Source of the DNA: Hydractinia symbiolongicarpus
Lineage: Eukaryota > Cnidaria > Hydrozoa > Anthoathecata > Hydractiniidae
Assembly (NCBI RefSeq): GCF_029227915.1
Contig: NC_079876.1
Span: 18,602,001 to 18,666,000 of the forward strand
Direction of reading: 5' to 3'
Length of the DNA stretch: 64,000 nucleotides
Both the position numbers and the translations under genes were made by a program. The notes beneath the pieces were generated by a model. That model worked only from the letters and a program-made list of their open reading frames with translations. It had not been told where the DNA came from and made no database searches. Positions 26,801 to 37,288 of the stretch are shown here, piece by piece. Every line of letters starts with the position of its first letter. Within the stretch, counting starts at the first letter, position 1.

Positions 26801-26818
26801 TTGTCATTTCCACATTAG
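11891..26818 (+). CDS. Gene A: RING / TRAF-type zinc finger / coiled-coil protein, intact
   Basis: Exons: 11891-12048, 14765-14816, 15729-15833, 16648-16812, 24115-24192 and 25592-26818. Phases agree and the product is 594 residues. Residues 19-62 form a C3HC4 RING: C19, C22, C34, H36, C39, C42, C59, C62, with CGHGMC at its core and CPTC encoded by exon 2. Residues 88-186 carry Cys/His pairs of TRAF-type fingers (for example [21 protein letters not shown] and CPNNCSD). The last exon opens with CSRK, runs through a coiled coil (about 210-358) and ends in about 235 residues of unknown type; no MATH/TRAF-C domain is recognisable. Comparable proteins are E3 ubiquitin ligases or cytoplasmic signalling adaptors that oligomerise through the coil. 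That role is inferred. The ATG was chosen because paralogues B, C and D share the MSGG start. An AG at 11864-11865, 25 nt upstream, could be a cis- or trans-splice acceptor. Confidence 0.75.
12085..12260. other. Possible transposon fragment in intron 1 of gene A
   Basis: The segment opens with GGGGCGGATTTAGA, a motif often seen near animal transposon termini, and has higher GC than its surroundings. No matching inverted end was found, so this is only a suspicion. Confidence 0.2.
12260..13140. other. Intron 1 of gene A, AT-rich
   Basis: No exon or structured element seen. A short open frame at 12761-12946 is Lys/Asn-rich background. Confidence 0.35.
13159..13201 (+). other. tRNA-like A-box/B-box pair, possible SINE remnant
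   Basis: TGGCTGAGTGG matches the RNA polymerase III A box, and AGTTTCGATCC resembles a B box 32 nt downstream. That spacing is too short for a full tRNA, and no acceptor stem was found, so a decayed tRNA-derived element is the best guess. Confidence 0.25.
13385..13832 (-). mobile_element. Helitron-like element, inverted internal copy
   Basis: The reverse complement matches the interior of the element at 932-1508: GCTGACGTCAGCAA, GACGTCATCAACCC, the CGAAACGG block and GTGACAGG-like 5' sequence. The terminal hairpin and CTAG are missing, so it is truncated. It lies in intron 1 of gene A and is followed by a short AGTATAGGGATATAGG-like tandem run at 13835-13890. Confidence 0.55.
13890..14764. 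other. Intron 1 of gene A, right part
   Basis: Unique-looking non-coding sequence up to the acceptor of exon 2. A moderately GC-rich patch at 14280-14480 contains repeated ACACCAG/CTGGTGT words, which may be a weak fold-back. Confidence 0.35.
16813..18680. other. Intron 4 of gene A, left part
   Basis: AT-rich intron without recognisable exon. The region at 18140-18245 has short imperfect repeats of the type AACGAAAAATATTAATTATTATC. Confidence 0.35.
18682..19792 (-). mobile_element. Ty3/gypsy-like retrotransposon remnant: gag and aspartic protease
   Basis: Read on the minus strand from 19792 there is a gag-like region: [24 protein letters not shown] and [14 protein letters not shown], then [16 protein letters not shown]. 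Next come paired zinc knuckles ([13 protein letters not shown], then CNTC with KGHF and C), followed by a protease segment [12 protein letters not shown] containing the retropepsin DTGA signature. In-frame stops inside the second knuckle and frame changes between blocks show it is dead. No LTRs, reverse transcriptase or integrase from this element were found. It sits antisense in intron 4 of gene A. LTR retrotransposons of this kind are common in cnidarian genomes. Confidence 0.65.
20240..23720 (-). mobile_element. Non-LTR retrotransposon, antisense in gene A intron 4
   Basis: The unit contains the reverse transcriptase pseudogene at 20473-23527, flanked on both sides by sequence dense in GACTCC/GGAGTC words (20240-20330 and 23620-23715). 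Poly-T at 20325-20365 on the plus strand would be a poly-A tail on the coding strand just downstream of the stop, as expected for target-primed insertion. The exact ends and a target-site duplication were not identified. Confidence 0.5.
20473..23527 (-). pseudogene. Reverse transcriptase with C-terminal restriction-like endonuclease region, frameshifted
   Basis: Order on the minus strand: an N-terminal CCHC finger (C-x2-C-x13-H-x3-C), a basic linker, [13 protein letters not shown], then RT motifs LLIDAENAF (A), EGTTQGDP (B) and AYADDF (C). A Cys-rich CVCG segment, [16 protein letters not shown] and [10 protein letters not shown] follow, reminiscent of the PD-(D/E)XK endonuclease of R2/NeSL/HERO-type elements. 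The frame breaks near 22440 (before NKNPGLRP), near 22055 (before YAIGIIPLL), near 21205 (at an A-run) and near 21080, where a Cys/His stretch also seems lost. It is therefore inactive. Family placement rests on recalled motif order and is moderate. Confidence 0.65.
25784..26089 (+). repeat. 51-bp coding minisatellite (17-residue coiled-coil units) in gene A
   Basis: Six consecutive 51-bp units begin at 25784, 25835, 25886, 25937, 25988 and 26039. Each encodes a 7+10 residue pattern such as [17 protein letters not shown], with hydrophobic Met/Phe/Leu spaced for a helix. Two shorter, less regular units precede them from about 25724. The last exons of B and D carry related but fewer or less regular units. 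Confidence 0.8.
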
Positions 26819-28351
26819 TAACACGATGATACTATCACGGGATAACTACTAGTCTATTATATTATTACAGTAATCAAATGTGTCTGTGATAAGAAAATGC
26901 GATTTTATGGTTTACAATTTCTTACAACAGCATTTCTGTATTTTATAGCACTTTTGTTTACATTTTTAATTTGCTAAAACATATCATGTGATAAAAATGA
27001 AGTGATTTCATCAGCAAATAGTTTTATTGCACGACTATTTGAATTTACACAATTGTAACTCTATTTGGGGCGGAGGGACACACCATTCACTCCAATATTT
27101 TTGAAGTTACTTCTGAAACATACTGTTTTATAGGCTGATGGTGAAATTAGGTTATTTTTAGTTAACATTTTTATTTAGCATAGCCTTTAAATATTCTTAT
27201 CAAAAGTTAATGGTAAATTGAAGTAATGTTTCCTTCTATCAAGTAATTTTACACGTCTAAAACGTTTCCGACGTTTTTTTATTCCAAAGTTTATTCTCCA
27301 CTGTTGAGTTTTTTTCTGATTGGAAAATTTGAGATGATGTCTCGTGAACTAAATAACGTCAACAAATTTGTTTATTTAAATTTTTCTCCAATGTGTTAAA
27401 AACCTTTCTGCCAAATTTTGTGGCAATAGGATGTGTCCTTTGTCACTTTTAAATGGGGAATTTTTTTAGCTACTCCCTAAAATATCCCGGACTGATAGGG
27501 GTAAAATCGCATAGAATGTTTTTGATTTGTGATAAACTGGTTTAAAGTTGACGTAATTGTTAATTTCGTTTATAATTTTCCATTTGCAGTGTATTTATGG
27601 ATACTTAATGAAATATAAAGGTTTTTTAGTAATTTTTTTTACGGATTATACCAACTAGTCAATTATTTTAATGTTTCAGTTCCGTGTATCTGTAACAGGC
27701 AAAGTGGACGTGTCCGTTTATTGAGCCGAATACTACTTCTTTCTTAAATATTATAGCAATTCACACAAACGTTCTTGCAGTGTCTTTACGCAAGCCTTGT
27801 AATAATATCTGAAACGAAAAGTTTTTAACCTGTCTTGTCTTGTAGCTTGTAGAAATACTTGTAGTATATTTCTCATTTTAAAGTTTATTTTTTTTAACAG
27901 CAATAAATTGTGTATATTACTTGTAATTGTATCCACGAGTAGCAATAGCGCTTTCACGTTCTTTTCATGTCATCTTTTTCCTAAAATTCTTGTGTATGGG
28001 TTACATCTAATGCAGTAAGATTTTCTAATGTAAGAAGAATATTTTCAAGTTAGCAATTTGAAAGTAAGCTGAGAAATTTTTTCTGACTGTGATCCAAGTG
28101 ACGTTATAGCGCATGCATATGATATGTTTTGAAATTAGCAAATTTGTTAGTTTCCATGCTGCAACACCAATTGATCGTAAGCTTATCCTTACTTCTTTTT
28201 TTGCCAAGTGGCGTTAAATGGAAGGGTGGCAGTTGTGGTCACTTTACCACCCTGAAGGCATAGGCTAAAATTTTTGACTTTTATATTCTCAGTCACAAGG
28301 ACATGCAGTTTTGTTCCTGTTAATAAAATAAGAATGGTATTGTTGGTGGTA
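26819..28351. other. Intergenic sequence after gene A
   Basis: Apart from the Helitron-like fragment at 27655, only AT-rich non-coding sequence is seen. No clear AATAAA directly follows the gene A stop. Confidence 0.35.
27655..27735 (+). mobile_element. Helitron-like 5' fragment
   Basis: About 70 bp match the 5' region of the Helitron-like family: CAGTTCCGTGTATCTG, then ACAGGCAAAGTGGA. An ACTAGTCAAT just left of it is the reverse of a family 3' end, so two fragments may abut here. Confidence 0.4.
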
Positions 28352-28915
28352 CAGTGGAATCTTTCTAAAGCAGACACAATTGGTGCAAAAAAAATACCCA
28401 ACTTATAGAGGTGTCCGATTTATAGATATTGTATCCAAAAATCACTTTCGAAAACATAACTTTTTTTGTATATATACGTTTTTTCTTTGTTCTATTCCTT
28501 TCAAATCAAGGAAATGAGACGTATAATTTGATAAATGTGAACTTGTATTATTCATACGCTCTACTGTTATACAAACAAAAACAAATATCAACTAACAACT
28601 ACATTTTATTTTATAATCTACTTGAATAAATCTCGGATTGAAGTTTGCTTTATTTTTTAGATTTGGAGTTTCTTCACTTTTTTCATAACTGATGACAGCA
28701 TTCTTGACTTTCCTCGTCAATAATAAGTTATTTTTATGCGTCCGCTTTACACAGAGCTGTTTTAAGGGAAAGTATCGTTTGGTGCGAAAAAAAGTGTCCG
28801 TTTTATAAAGTTTCCGCCTTATAACTGTCCGTGTTATCGAGATTTATTGTAAGAGTTTGACCTGGAATCAGTCCGTTCCAAGGAATAGTGTCCATTGCGT
28901 AGAGCGATTCCACTG
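28352..28915. mobile_element. pogo/Tigger-like non-autonomous DNA transposon
   Basis: The ends are perfect inverted CAGTGGAATC / GATTCCACTG, each flanked by TA (28350-28351 and 28916-28917), the target duplication of Tc1/mariner-superfamily elements. CAGTGGAA-type termini are characteristic of pogo/Tigger. Inside, AAAGCAGACAC and GTGTCCGATTTATAG near the left recur as GTGTCCGTTTTATA near the right. There is no transposase, so the 564-bp element is a MITE. Confidence 0.7.
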
Positions 28916-28917
28916 TA

Positions 28918-31383
28918 CAACGTTTAGAAATTTAAAAAAAGGAAAAAATTCTTTTTTATAAAGAAATATTTTCCGATTTTTATTTATACTGAATCTGAGA
29001 CAAAATAATATAAATTAAAATGAAGAAAAAATCTAAACTAATTAAAAAAGGCATTGTTAAAACTAGTAAAAAAATCATGATGTCTACATTTTTCATCTCA
29101 AATCACGTTTTTTACTTTGACTCTTTAGCCTCTCTCCCCTCCCAATTTTTTCTTTATAACTTTCGAAGCATACCGCTTTAGGTGTTAAAAATTTGGTAAT
29201 TTTTTATACCCCACCCTCCCGCATCCATACGGAATTCCTAAAAATCTGACCTGAATAGGGTAAATGCAAAAATGCTTTAAATCTGAAGCTGGCTGAAATA
29301 TTTTCAGAACATTCGTATATTATGTGTACTGTATGTGTGTGAATAGATTGATATCTTGTAAGACGATCTAGATACAGATATTGTCATGGTAGTGGAAGAA
29401 TGCGACAAATCTGATGTTGATGTTTTCTTAGTTTAGATACATAGTTAATAACACAGGTCTATTTTACATTTAGTTGCATGCTGAACTTTTGTGACTTTTA
29501 TTAGGGTTTGAAAAAAAAAGACTTTTTGCAAAAAATTTATAAGATGCAGAAAATTGGTTACTAAGGTGTCGCGAAGAATAGCGACAGTATAAAGTACAGA
29601 AGAGGTTACCGATCCGATAAAATGACGTCATTTCTGATTAAAATAACGTTATTATATTATTTTCATTCCCTAAAACCATATTCCACACAGGTACCAGTTT
29701 TATTGACAGAAAATACAATATTTCTATGTTTGGATTCATGAATTTTATTTCTTTGGACAACCTACTGTTTCGTTAATCGTTAATGATGTATCAGATAAAA
29801 CACGTATTGCATTTAGTGGCACATAATTAGTTATGTGAAAACGATGTATTTAATGTCATAAACAATAAAAGTATGCTATACTTTAAAATCTTCGACTTTT
29901 AGATGTTCTTAATCCGTCAGAAAAAAACCAGATTGAGACCTTGTTAATGAGCCGAGCTCAATGATGTGAATGCTGATTTTATTATCTTTTTGCGTTTTAA
30001 GGACATAATATGCAATACTTTTATAAAATCCTTTCTTTACCAATTAATAAAATACAATTAAACCCCACAGTGGTTCGCTGGCAACAGCGTAAGAGATTAA
30101 TAGGAACCTAATTTGTTTGATTTTATAAGAATCGATTCTGATTGAGACTTCTTATGAGTTTTTCATTCCAGTGAAACGACTTGCTGTAGAAAACATAAGA
30201 GAGAGAGCAGAATGTACATGTAACGACATGCAAAAGATGGCTGCTGTATTTTTTTGTTCAAAAATAAAACAAACCAAGATGTTAGAACTTCTATTTTTTT
30301 CTACTTTATTTGCGATGCAATGATGATTTGAATACGTTATTATCCCCTATTATGTAGTTAAATCAAAAAGTATATTTGTATATTATTTCAGTAGGGGTGC
30401 TTGTATGGTGACTAGTACTTTTCGCATGTTCTTATAATTACTTCTGGTTTTATATATTCTGTAATGAATACACCAAGACATTGGTAGGATGAAACACGTT
30501 CAGCATGTAGTTTCATCTTTTAGTATTTTTTGCTGGCATTTTGCTCCTATACGAAAGAAAATAATTTCTTAAGCTAAAAGGAGAAACAATGTGACAGATT
30601 TGTCACTAAACTGTTAGTATTTTTAAAATACTTTATACATTCGGAAAAAAAAATGTTATACTTCGTGTTAGAATCATGAGTGTATCCGTAATTATACGTA
30701 CAGGAGACATACAGTGCACAAAAACAAAACTCAAAAATGGACAGTTTCACCTAAATTTTGCGCATGAAAATTTATGCAATTTTTTATCTACTATATCAAG
30801 GAAAGTTGATCTACTATGTAATTGAAGTTATTCATAATTTCTTTTTCAATGTTTAAACTTTAAGTGCTCAGATTATAGACAAATGTCGTCATATTATTCC
30901 ACGAAATAATTGCCTAGACTTATCTTAAGTAACTGTCCATCGATAGACCTGGAAAAAACACAAATAGTATTATAATGCACCATCATCATTTTATTTCCAA
31001 TTAGTAAGTAAGTAAGTGTTTAGGTCTCCGCAATTCCATATTTTTTGTTCTAAGGTGTGTTGGCGTTTTGAAAACAAAGGGTCACTCATTTGAATTGTAT
31101 TTTGGGCAAAATACACTGTAATTTAAACACTGTAACTTTGCGCAAGCACATACTATCACCGGAAATTTTAGAACATAAGTTAATTTGGCGTAAAAAAGCT
31201 TGGAATCATCTTTCTTAAAAGTTTAATGGTAAACAAATGAAGTTCACTAGTAAATTTAAATTATTTAGCAGAGACCATAGGTACTCAAAGTAAGGGATCA
31301 GCAAAAAAATGTTTTGCATGGTAATAATGAAGTTTAATAATTTCAGTAATGTAACACGCTTTCCTTAATCAAATAAGTTAGAA
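28918..31383. other. Intergenic sequence upstream of gene B
   Basis: No exon recognised. The part at about 29990-30200 resembles 51730-51870 upstream of gene D (shared TGGTTCGCTGGCAAC), suggesting it belongs to the ancestral duplicated unit. C-rich stretches occur at 29130-29225. Confidence 0.4.
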
Positions 31384-32034
31384 ATGTCTGGAGGATTACA
31401 TTATGAAGTTGCTGAAGACGTGAAAGAAGATTTGTATTGCGTCGTTTGTCTTAATCTAATGAGAGATGCTGTGCAGCTTGAATGTGGCCATGGAATGTGT
31501 AGGAGATGTTTAAAAGACTTACAAAAGTGAAAGGTTTATTACTATTATCTTTTCTTTACGGTCTTCGTTTTATCTGTCCAACTTGTCGAAGAAAGATAGA
31601 TATTAAGTTCGTGAGTATATCTATAATAATACGGAGACTCTGTGTGTTCATATCGCTGGAGCAAGCAGACTCCCTTTTTTCAGCAAAAGCCACCCGCGCA
31701 AAAGCCTTAAATTCTTAAAGTAGCCATATTTGTTGACATTTTGTTGCATAATTAATGTGTGCCCTGGCGCGTAATTAATGTATTTGTCCTAAAATTCCAA
31801 ATTGCTGCATAAAACTGCTAGCTGACTAACAAACGGAAAACTTTAGTTTGTTGAACTCACTGTAATGTTATTATTTTTACTTTACTATTGTTTTTCTTTA
31901 TATGTGTTTTACTAAGCATGAATAGCTAGCTTTAGTTTTAGCTAAATGTTCTCATTTTAAGCATATTTAACTGGGGGTGTCTTAGCTACTGTTAGCTAGC
32001 TAATGTTAGCCTCCAGATCCTACTCTTCACGGAG

Positions 32035-32500
32035 TGTATGTGACGGTCATAGTGGATATTGTCATTTTCCCTTGATGTCGCCTTAATTTTTTTTGAAGTC
32101 GCCCAAAAACTAGGTCTCAAATGTTCAATTTTATGAAGTTATGGCGCGACCTCAATAACACTACTTTAACGTCAATATCCTATATTAAAATAATGAAGCC
32201 ATTACAGTGCACTTAAAACTTTGAGGCCAAATAACTTGGAAACGAGGTGGTGACGTCAATGATTTTTCACCGCGTGGGTAAATATGGATCATCTAGGACC
32301 AATTTGGGTAATTGTCCCAAACCTGGGCCACCGAATCCGTTTCGGAATGGACGGGTTGATGAAGTCATCAAAAATCATTTTAACCACCATATCCCCGCAA
32401 CCGTTTGTCAAAAGTACATGTCCTCTACATTTTCTCGACCAGCGTTTAAAGACCTATACGTTGAAGGCAACAGGTGTACAAATTTCTTTAGAAGCGTCTA
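32035..32500 (+). mobile_element. Helitron-like element, partial copy in gene B intron 2
   Basis: Shares GGCGCGACCTCAATAACACT, GTGACGTCAATGATTTTTCA, CCGTTTCGGAATGGACGGG and the CGTTTGTCAAAAGTACATG block with the family. The 5' end is altered (GTGTATGTGACGGTCATAGT) and the 3' hairpin is not attached. Two stray GTGGA..TCCAC hairpins lie at 32811-32826 and 32914-32929. Confidence 0.55.
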
Positions 32501-33386
32501 TAATATATACATGGTCTATAAAAATTTTCTGTATTTTATAAATATTTTGTTTATTATTTTAATTGGCTAGAACAAATCATCTGATGTAATATAGTGACTT
32601 TATTAGTTTGAAATTTGATTGCATCGTAATTTAAATTTACCTTCACGAGTTATAAATTATTGCACGGGTAAAGTCAGAGGTAATTAACGTTGTTATTATT
32701 GTTGTCCATTTCGTTCAATCGTTTTAATTGATTGTTTGTGTCTTTTAAAGAATTTGACAACAAATTGTTTTGTGTTAATAAATATACATTAAATTATAAA
32801 TGTTTTTGAGTGGATTTCTCCACGGAATACCGTTTAAAACGTTCTTTTTTTCAGCCTTCTTAATGAAATTATCAACAAAACCTTTTATGATAAGAAGTGC
32901 AATAAGTTTAAGTGGATCTTTCCACGGGTTCAAATAAACAGTTAAATAAAAATACTCTATTCATTTTAGTAAACATTTGTTATCTTCCAAGTAACTCCTG
33001 CTACGATAATAGATAGACTTATTTTATCGGTGAAAGTGAAATGTAAACATGTCAAAAAAGGATGTGAATGGATTCGTGAGATCAGTAATATGCAGGTAAA
33101 GTCTCTTTCAACCTAAAATACTGTTCTTATTAGCTAAGTAATTACAATTTGTTGGTTGATTAACAAAACCAAACAAATTCGCAAATGTCATGCGCAGTCT
33201 AAGTAAAGACATTGATAATACCTAGGTGTATTCAGGCGAGTATAGCACCGACAAAGGGGATGCCCTGCCCCATAACTTCCCCTATGTGGGGCTGTAAGTC
33301 ATAAATTTGGTGCAAATGATGTCAAATTATAACTAATACGCATGGATCAAATAATGAATTTCAGCATTAGTTTGTGCTGAGGTCAG

Positions 33387-33535
33387 TATCTTTGTTAACT
33401 TCTAATTTGCGACATTTGCTCAAGAATATACAAATTAGGAATCATTGTGGTACGTTGAATAATATTTTATATATTTCGCGACAATCCATTGACTCATTGG
33501 TGCGCGAATTAGACAAAAAAATTAAAGAGTTGCAG
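33387..33535 (+). other. Candidate orphan exon inside gene B intron 3
   Basis: An open 149-nt block lies between a plausible AG (33385-33386) and a GT after TGCAG (33535). It reads SNLRHLLKNIQIRNHC and later SIDSLVRELDKKIKELQ, the latter an amphipathic helix. It has no counterpart in gene A and no identified partner exon. It may be a captured fragment of another zinc-finger/coiled-coil gene or chance. Confidence 0.25.
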
Positions 33536-35934
33536 GTAACGTACGTAGTGCATTGTGTGTTAAAAGATTTGAAAAGAAGTATTAACATCATGTATTGTAA
33601 ATAACTATTTGTAGTCAGGGATGCAACGTGTTTAAACTTATAAACTAATAAAACAGGAAATTGCAAAAAGATGAGGTACAGCTAATGAAAAAGGTCGCGG
33701 CAACTTTATTGAAATAATTTCAAAATGGTAAGTCAGCTACTGGAAATCTTCAATCAAATGGGCCTTTAATTATATTCTAAGGCACACTTCTATGGAGTGA
33801 AGGTAGTGGTAATCTTCTACATAGCAATCCAATCTGTCACGAATAATAATTCTCAAAGAACATCTGATGTTTTTTAGAAATAGGTTTCATAAATCAAATC
33901 GAACTACAAATAATAGTTGACTGCTTTAACACATTATAAATATTGACCCTACAACAGTGTCATGTAGTCACCACTGTGGTATGTTTAGTTAGGAATTTTA
34001 ATATTATTACCAGGGGGTGGTTTCAACAAAGGTCCTTTCACGAAAGTTAAAGGTACAATGGGTTAAGTAAAAAATTAAATAATGACTTTAAACTTAGCAT
34101 GATATGTTTTTAGGCTGGTTTGAGTTGAGCCTAAATAGGTTTCTTTTTCTATCATGGTTTCAGGGTTACAGAATTTAGCCCATTTTTGAGATCGATAATA
34201 GGATTCAGAGAATTGTAAAAGCAGTTCTTTTTAACGAACTAAATTGGATAGTGTCAAATAATGATACATGTGCCGGGAAATTAGCAGTGAGAATGTTTGA
34301 CTTAAAATTGTTCTGATAAACCAATTCCATAAATAAGGTTTTAAAGTAGATGAAAATTAAATATACACGATTTTTAGGAATTGGTTTTTCTATCCAAGAC
34401 CTTAAATGCTGAAAAGGTATATTCCCTAAACATTTCCCTAAAGTCCAAAAAAGTCTTGATGACAGCTGTAGTTGTCGAAAACTAACCTAGAATAAACTGG
34501 TTTGTCCATGACATGATAATATCTACATTATTAAATGACAATGACCGTAGATGTCTGCCATTTCTTCTTAATGAAATATCTACGCCAAAGTCTTACAAAG
34601 ACCTTCTTTAATTTAGTCAACAAACCCTTTGTGTTGCAGTTGTAATCTTAATCTACTTTGTAAAGTAACAATGGTAAAACTATCTTTCAATATTTAGGTT
34701 CATTTACAAAAGAAACGCTCGTTTCAACGTGTTGATTGCACATTTAAACATTGTAAGGAGAAGATGGAACGGAATGAGTTAACAAACAACCAGGAAAAAT
34801 GTCCCTACAAGCTGGAGAAATGCCAGTACTGCAACTTGACATTCTTATGCTCACAAATCCAAGTATATATAACGTATTCTTTCAGGATATGTGTTTATGG
34901 TAGGGAATAATAAAATGAAATGTCAGCAATGTCTTAATGTGAATAGGTGGTTAATCCTTTTTTGGCTTTTGATGGTACATTCTAGACACTGTTATGACGT
35001 CATTCTTTTTGTATGTTTAAAATATCCAATGTAAATAAGATTAGATTTAAATTATCAAAACAAGAGATTACTTTCAAAAAAAGACACTCGACCTCAGTAG
35101 ACAGTCCTGATCATAGGCATTGGATATCATTTTAAGGTTATATTTACTAAGTACATGTTAGTCCGTAGAAAAACACACGGCAGTTTGTATGTTGCTACTA
35201 GCAGCTAACTTTGGCCTCACGGACAGACAGATGTGCGGCTAGCTAGATCGCCAAAATAATTCACGCTGCAGCTGACCAGATTGGTGAACATAACAAATAA
35301 CAACAATAATGTTGGCTCAGAATGAAAGCACTAATTCTAAACTGAAAAAACATCTTAGCTAAAAGAACAGCGAAAATAATTCTCCTCACAAATTATACGT
35401 TGTAACCAAAATTTTCATTTTTTTTTAAGATTTATGTACTGTTAAAAAAGCTTTTTGAAAATACGGATACAAAAAGGGACCTCGAAACCACAATCACAAT
35501 TTCAAAAGTAGTCGTTATTGCTGTAGCTCTTATCGGTTTATTTTCCTTCGTCAGCATGCGTAGGGTTTAAAATGCTTAAGATTTCCACATGGCCAGGTAA
35601 TGAGACAATATGGTAATTTTACCTTGTTAAAACACATAGAGAAAACAAATATTTCAAGAAAATAACCTCTTAGAAGGCAAAAAAGGATAAAAAATAGCTT
35701 GCAAAATGGCCGTCGTATCTGTTGTACTTACCCGTTTGTGTTTTGTGATCACTGTGTAGAGGACTGCGAAAAGGTTTGTTATTTTCTTATCAAAGAAACG
35801 GGTTTGGTGGTTGATCAACTATGCTAGAGCAACAGAAACAAACGCAGCAGAAAGTGTATTCTGCGGGAATTACGATATAAAGCTTCGGCAAAATCATTGA
35901 AACAGAAAGAACATGGCTATTATTAAACAGAGTA

Positions 35935-36055
35935 ACTAAGAAAACAGGCGTCGAAACGTCGGGTAAAGCCACAAGTAACTGTGTGCGCCAGGGTTGAACG
36001 TCTGGTTGAGCACTTAACCGTGAGCTGTGCCACACATTCAGGTAGCACAGTTTGT
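35935..36055. repeat. Dispersed repeat, copy 2
   Basis: Diverged relative of 7978-8100, in gene B intron 4. The similarity continues weakly on the right, with TGTTACTCTGTCATGGC here against TGTTACCCCCTTATAGC near 8225. Confidence 0.5.
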
Positions 36056-37218
36056 AACTTTGCTTCAACTTCAGCTGAAGAAAAAAAATGTTATGACCCA
36101 TTGTTACTCTGTCATGGCAAAAATATCAGCGATAAAACATCCCGAAGCAGTTTTTTTATTATATTGCCTACAAATGTAGATTTTAAGGCAGCATTCTGTT
36201 TTACCTGAAAAAAATAATGCCGGGCTGTTTTGTGTCGACCTAGCTAAACCGAAACGGCAATAAAGTTTTTTTTGAAAAGGGTGCTACGCCTATACGCATG
36301 TTCGACACAGTTAACATGTTATAAACACTTACCCACCATTTAACTTTCACGGAAACCTACCCAGCAAATTAAAATTTTACTGGATAACTGTTTTTGCTAT
36401 GACGGGTTAATTACAGGATGTAGCATGAGTTTTTTTAGTTAAAGTTTTGTCAAATTTCCTTTTTAAAAAATATATTACACCCGAAGCGTAGCAAGTTAGC
36501 ACTATAAATTGAAGTTTTCAATATTAATATTGACAAGAGGAACTTTTCTTTAACGTAAAAGTGTAAATTTGTTTTAGGATCATTATAATATTTGCGACAG
36601 ATATCTTGTCAAATGTCCAAACAACTGCTCAGATGAGTTGATGAAGCAACGTGGTAAATAAAATCTTATTTTGTGCGTAAAAACATTGGTTTGTTACCTG
36701 ATACTGTCATATATTTTATACGATCATTACCCGTTACAACAACAGTCAGAATGAGCATCATTGAGAACAAAAATGTTAGAATAGGTTATAAAAAAACTTT
36801 TAACAAAAAAACGATAATTAAATTAAATGTCAGGTGTCAACATAGTGCGAGAAATAGCAGTAAAAAGTTTGTTTTCAAAGAGAGCAATATACTTCCCGTA
36901 GACTTATTTCACTAGAAAATATCCGCATAACTAATGCTAGGCCAATTTTTTAAAAGAGGATTTTAATTTTATTTATGGCTAGTGTGTGGCGTTATTATCG
37001 TCCGTACTTACATTTGTGTGCTTAGATGCAACCCTTATGTTTATAGTTGGATTACCATCTTACTATTTGCGTGGAAGGAATCGATACATGTGAGTTCTCC
37101 TCCTTTGATTGCCGCGTTGAGGCATGTGATGCTTTACTCCTTTCCAATGTATGTTTCATTTTTGTTTCAAACAAGTGTATTGAAATCTAACTAACATGAC
37201 AAAATGGGATCAAAATTT

Positions 37219-37288
37219 AGCCCATGATCGCCCGTGTTCGCCCATACTCGCCCATGCTCGCCCATATTAGCCCATGTTTACCCATGTT
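37219..37288. repeat. 10-bp tandem repeat
   Basis: About seven 10-bp units of the form CGCCCATRYT (CCCATGATCG, CCCATACTCG, CCCATGCTCG and variants) in intron 5 of gene B. Confidence 0.8.

Noticed and set aside
31384-31610. Programmed ribosomal frameshift joining the two RING halves of gene B
   Set aside because: There is an in-frame TGA plus an 8-nt loss, and four further lesions downstream, so decay is simpler than recoding.
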